Notes under the pieces: model-generated
The model's database searches: none
What the model saw: the letters and a program-made list of their open reading frames with translations, nothing else
Told to the model about the DNA's origin: nothing
Shown here: one piece after another, positions 63,803 through 64,000 of the stretch
How the letters are laid out: each line of letters opens with the position of its first letter
How positions within the stretch are numbered: position 1 is the first letter of the stretch
Position numbers and translations under genes: made by a program
Source of the DNA: Erythrobasidium yunnanense
Taxonomy: Eukaryota > Basidiomycota > Cystobasidiomycetes > Erythrobasidiales > Erythrobasidiaceae
DNA length: 64,000 nucleotides
Assembly (NCBI GenBank): GCA_001600175.1
Contig: BCJC01000008.1
Coordinates: 746,781-810,780, forward strand
Direction of reading: 5' to 3'

Positions 63803-64000
63803 ATGGCTGCCAGCAATGCGAAGCTGGCGTTTGAGACGTCTGAAGAAGTCAAAGTCGCCCCGACTTTCGACAGTATGGGCTTGAAGGAAGACCTCCTTCG
63901 CGGTGTCTATGCGTACAGTGCGTTGATGAGTCCAGCCAGAACTGGACATACATTTCAAAGCTTTGTAGTCTGTAGCTGACGCTATCCTCGTCGTCATCGC
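63803..64000 (+). CDS. FAL1: First exon of eIF4A-III / FAL1 DEAD-box helicase (cut by window edge)
   Basis: From the ATG at 63803 the first exon reads [33 protein letters not shown] and ends at about 63917 before a GTGCGT donor. The next family residues (NFEKPSAIQ) should come after an acceptor beyond or close to the window end. FAL1/eIF4A-III proteins act in pre-rRNA processing and the exon junction complex. The Q-motif itself is outside the window. The assignment rests on the [26 protein letters not shown] segment. Confidence 0.8.

Noticed and set aside
1-64000. Search for tRNA, rRNA, CRISPR arrays and transposable elements
   Set aside because: No stretch with convincing A/B boxes, no conserved rRNA segments, no regular repeat-spacer pattern and no transposase or reverse-transcriptase motif was seen by eye; tRNAscan-SE and RepeatMasker would be needed to exclude them firmly.

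Overview
The window is nuclear DNA of a fungus, most likely a basidiomycete. Almost every gene is cut by short spliceosomal introns (about 36-80 bp, GT..AG, rarely GC..AG), genes sit close together on both strands, and the proteins recognised are fungal: PCL-type cyclin, SEC66, MIC12, HAP5, a DUF3445 pair with membrane anchors, and small secreted GPI-anchored Cys proteins. I could not resolve the class. I saw no bacterial-type operons, rRNA, tRNA, CRISPR array or recognisable transposon. Gene models were spliced by eye: reading phase was checked across each junction I list, but no transcripts were available.

Layout. 1-2.6 kb: an edge fragment and two tandem secreted GPI-type proteins. 3.3-6.8 kb: a small Cys-rich protein, an unassigned two-exon protein and a CaaX-box disordered protein. 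7.0-10.2 kb: retromer VPS35. 10.5-15.5 kb: four tandem paralogues of an unassigned membrane-anchored family. 15.8-24.8 kb: ribosomal protein eL21, PCL cyclin, HAD hydrolase, TSR1, MIC12, HAP5/NF-YC. 25.4-26.5 kb: a secreted Cys-rich protein. 27.8-34 kb: SEC66, a small conserved-looking protein, a single-pass membrane protein, an EutQ-like cupin and a basic disordered protein.

34.1-42.0 kb holds the most interesting block: a GFA-type formaldehyde/glutathione protein, two tandem DUF3445 (heme-dependent oxidative N-demethylase alpha-like) proteins and a copper amine oxidase. Read together they could form a route from secondary methylated amines to primary amine, ammonia and formaldehyde, with the GFA protein handling the formaldehyde.

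42.7-64.0 kb: RRM/zinc-knuckle RNA-binding protein, a RAB11/YPT31 GTPase with a 5-nt micro-exon, a secreted protein, QTRT2 (queuosine tRNA-guanine transglycosylase accessory subunit), a protein with a short Cys/His tail motif, the PI4-kinase STT4, a CUE-domain protein, PCC1 (KEOPS), shugoshin, and the first exon of an eIF4A-III/FAL1 helicase running off the right edge. Several pairs are divergent with very short shared upstream regions (HAP5/MIC12, PCC1/shugoshin, VPS35/CaaX protein, QTRT2/neighbour).
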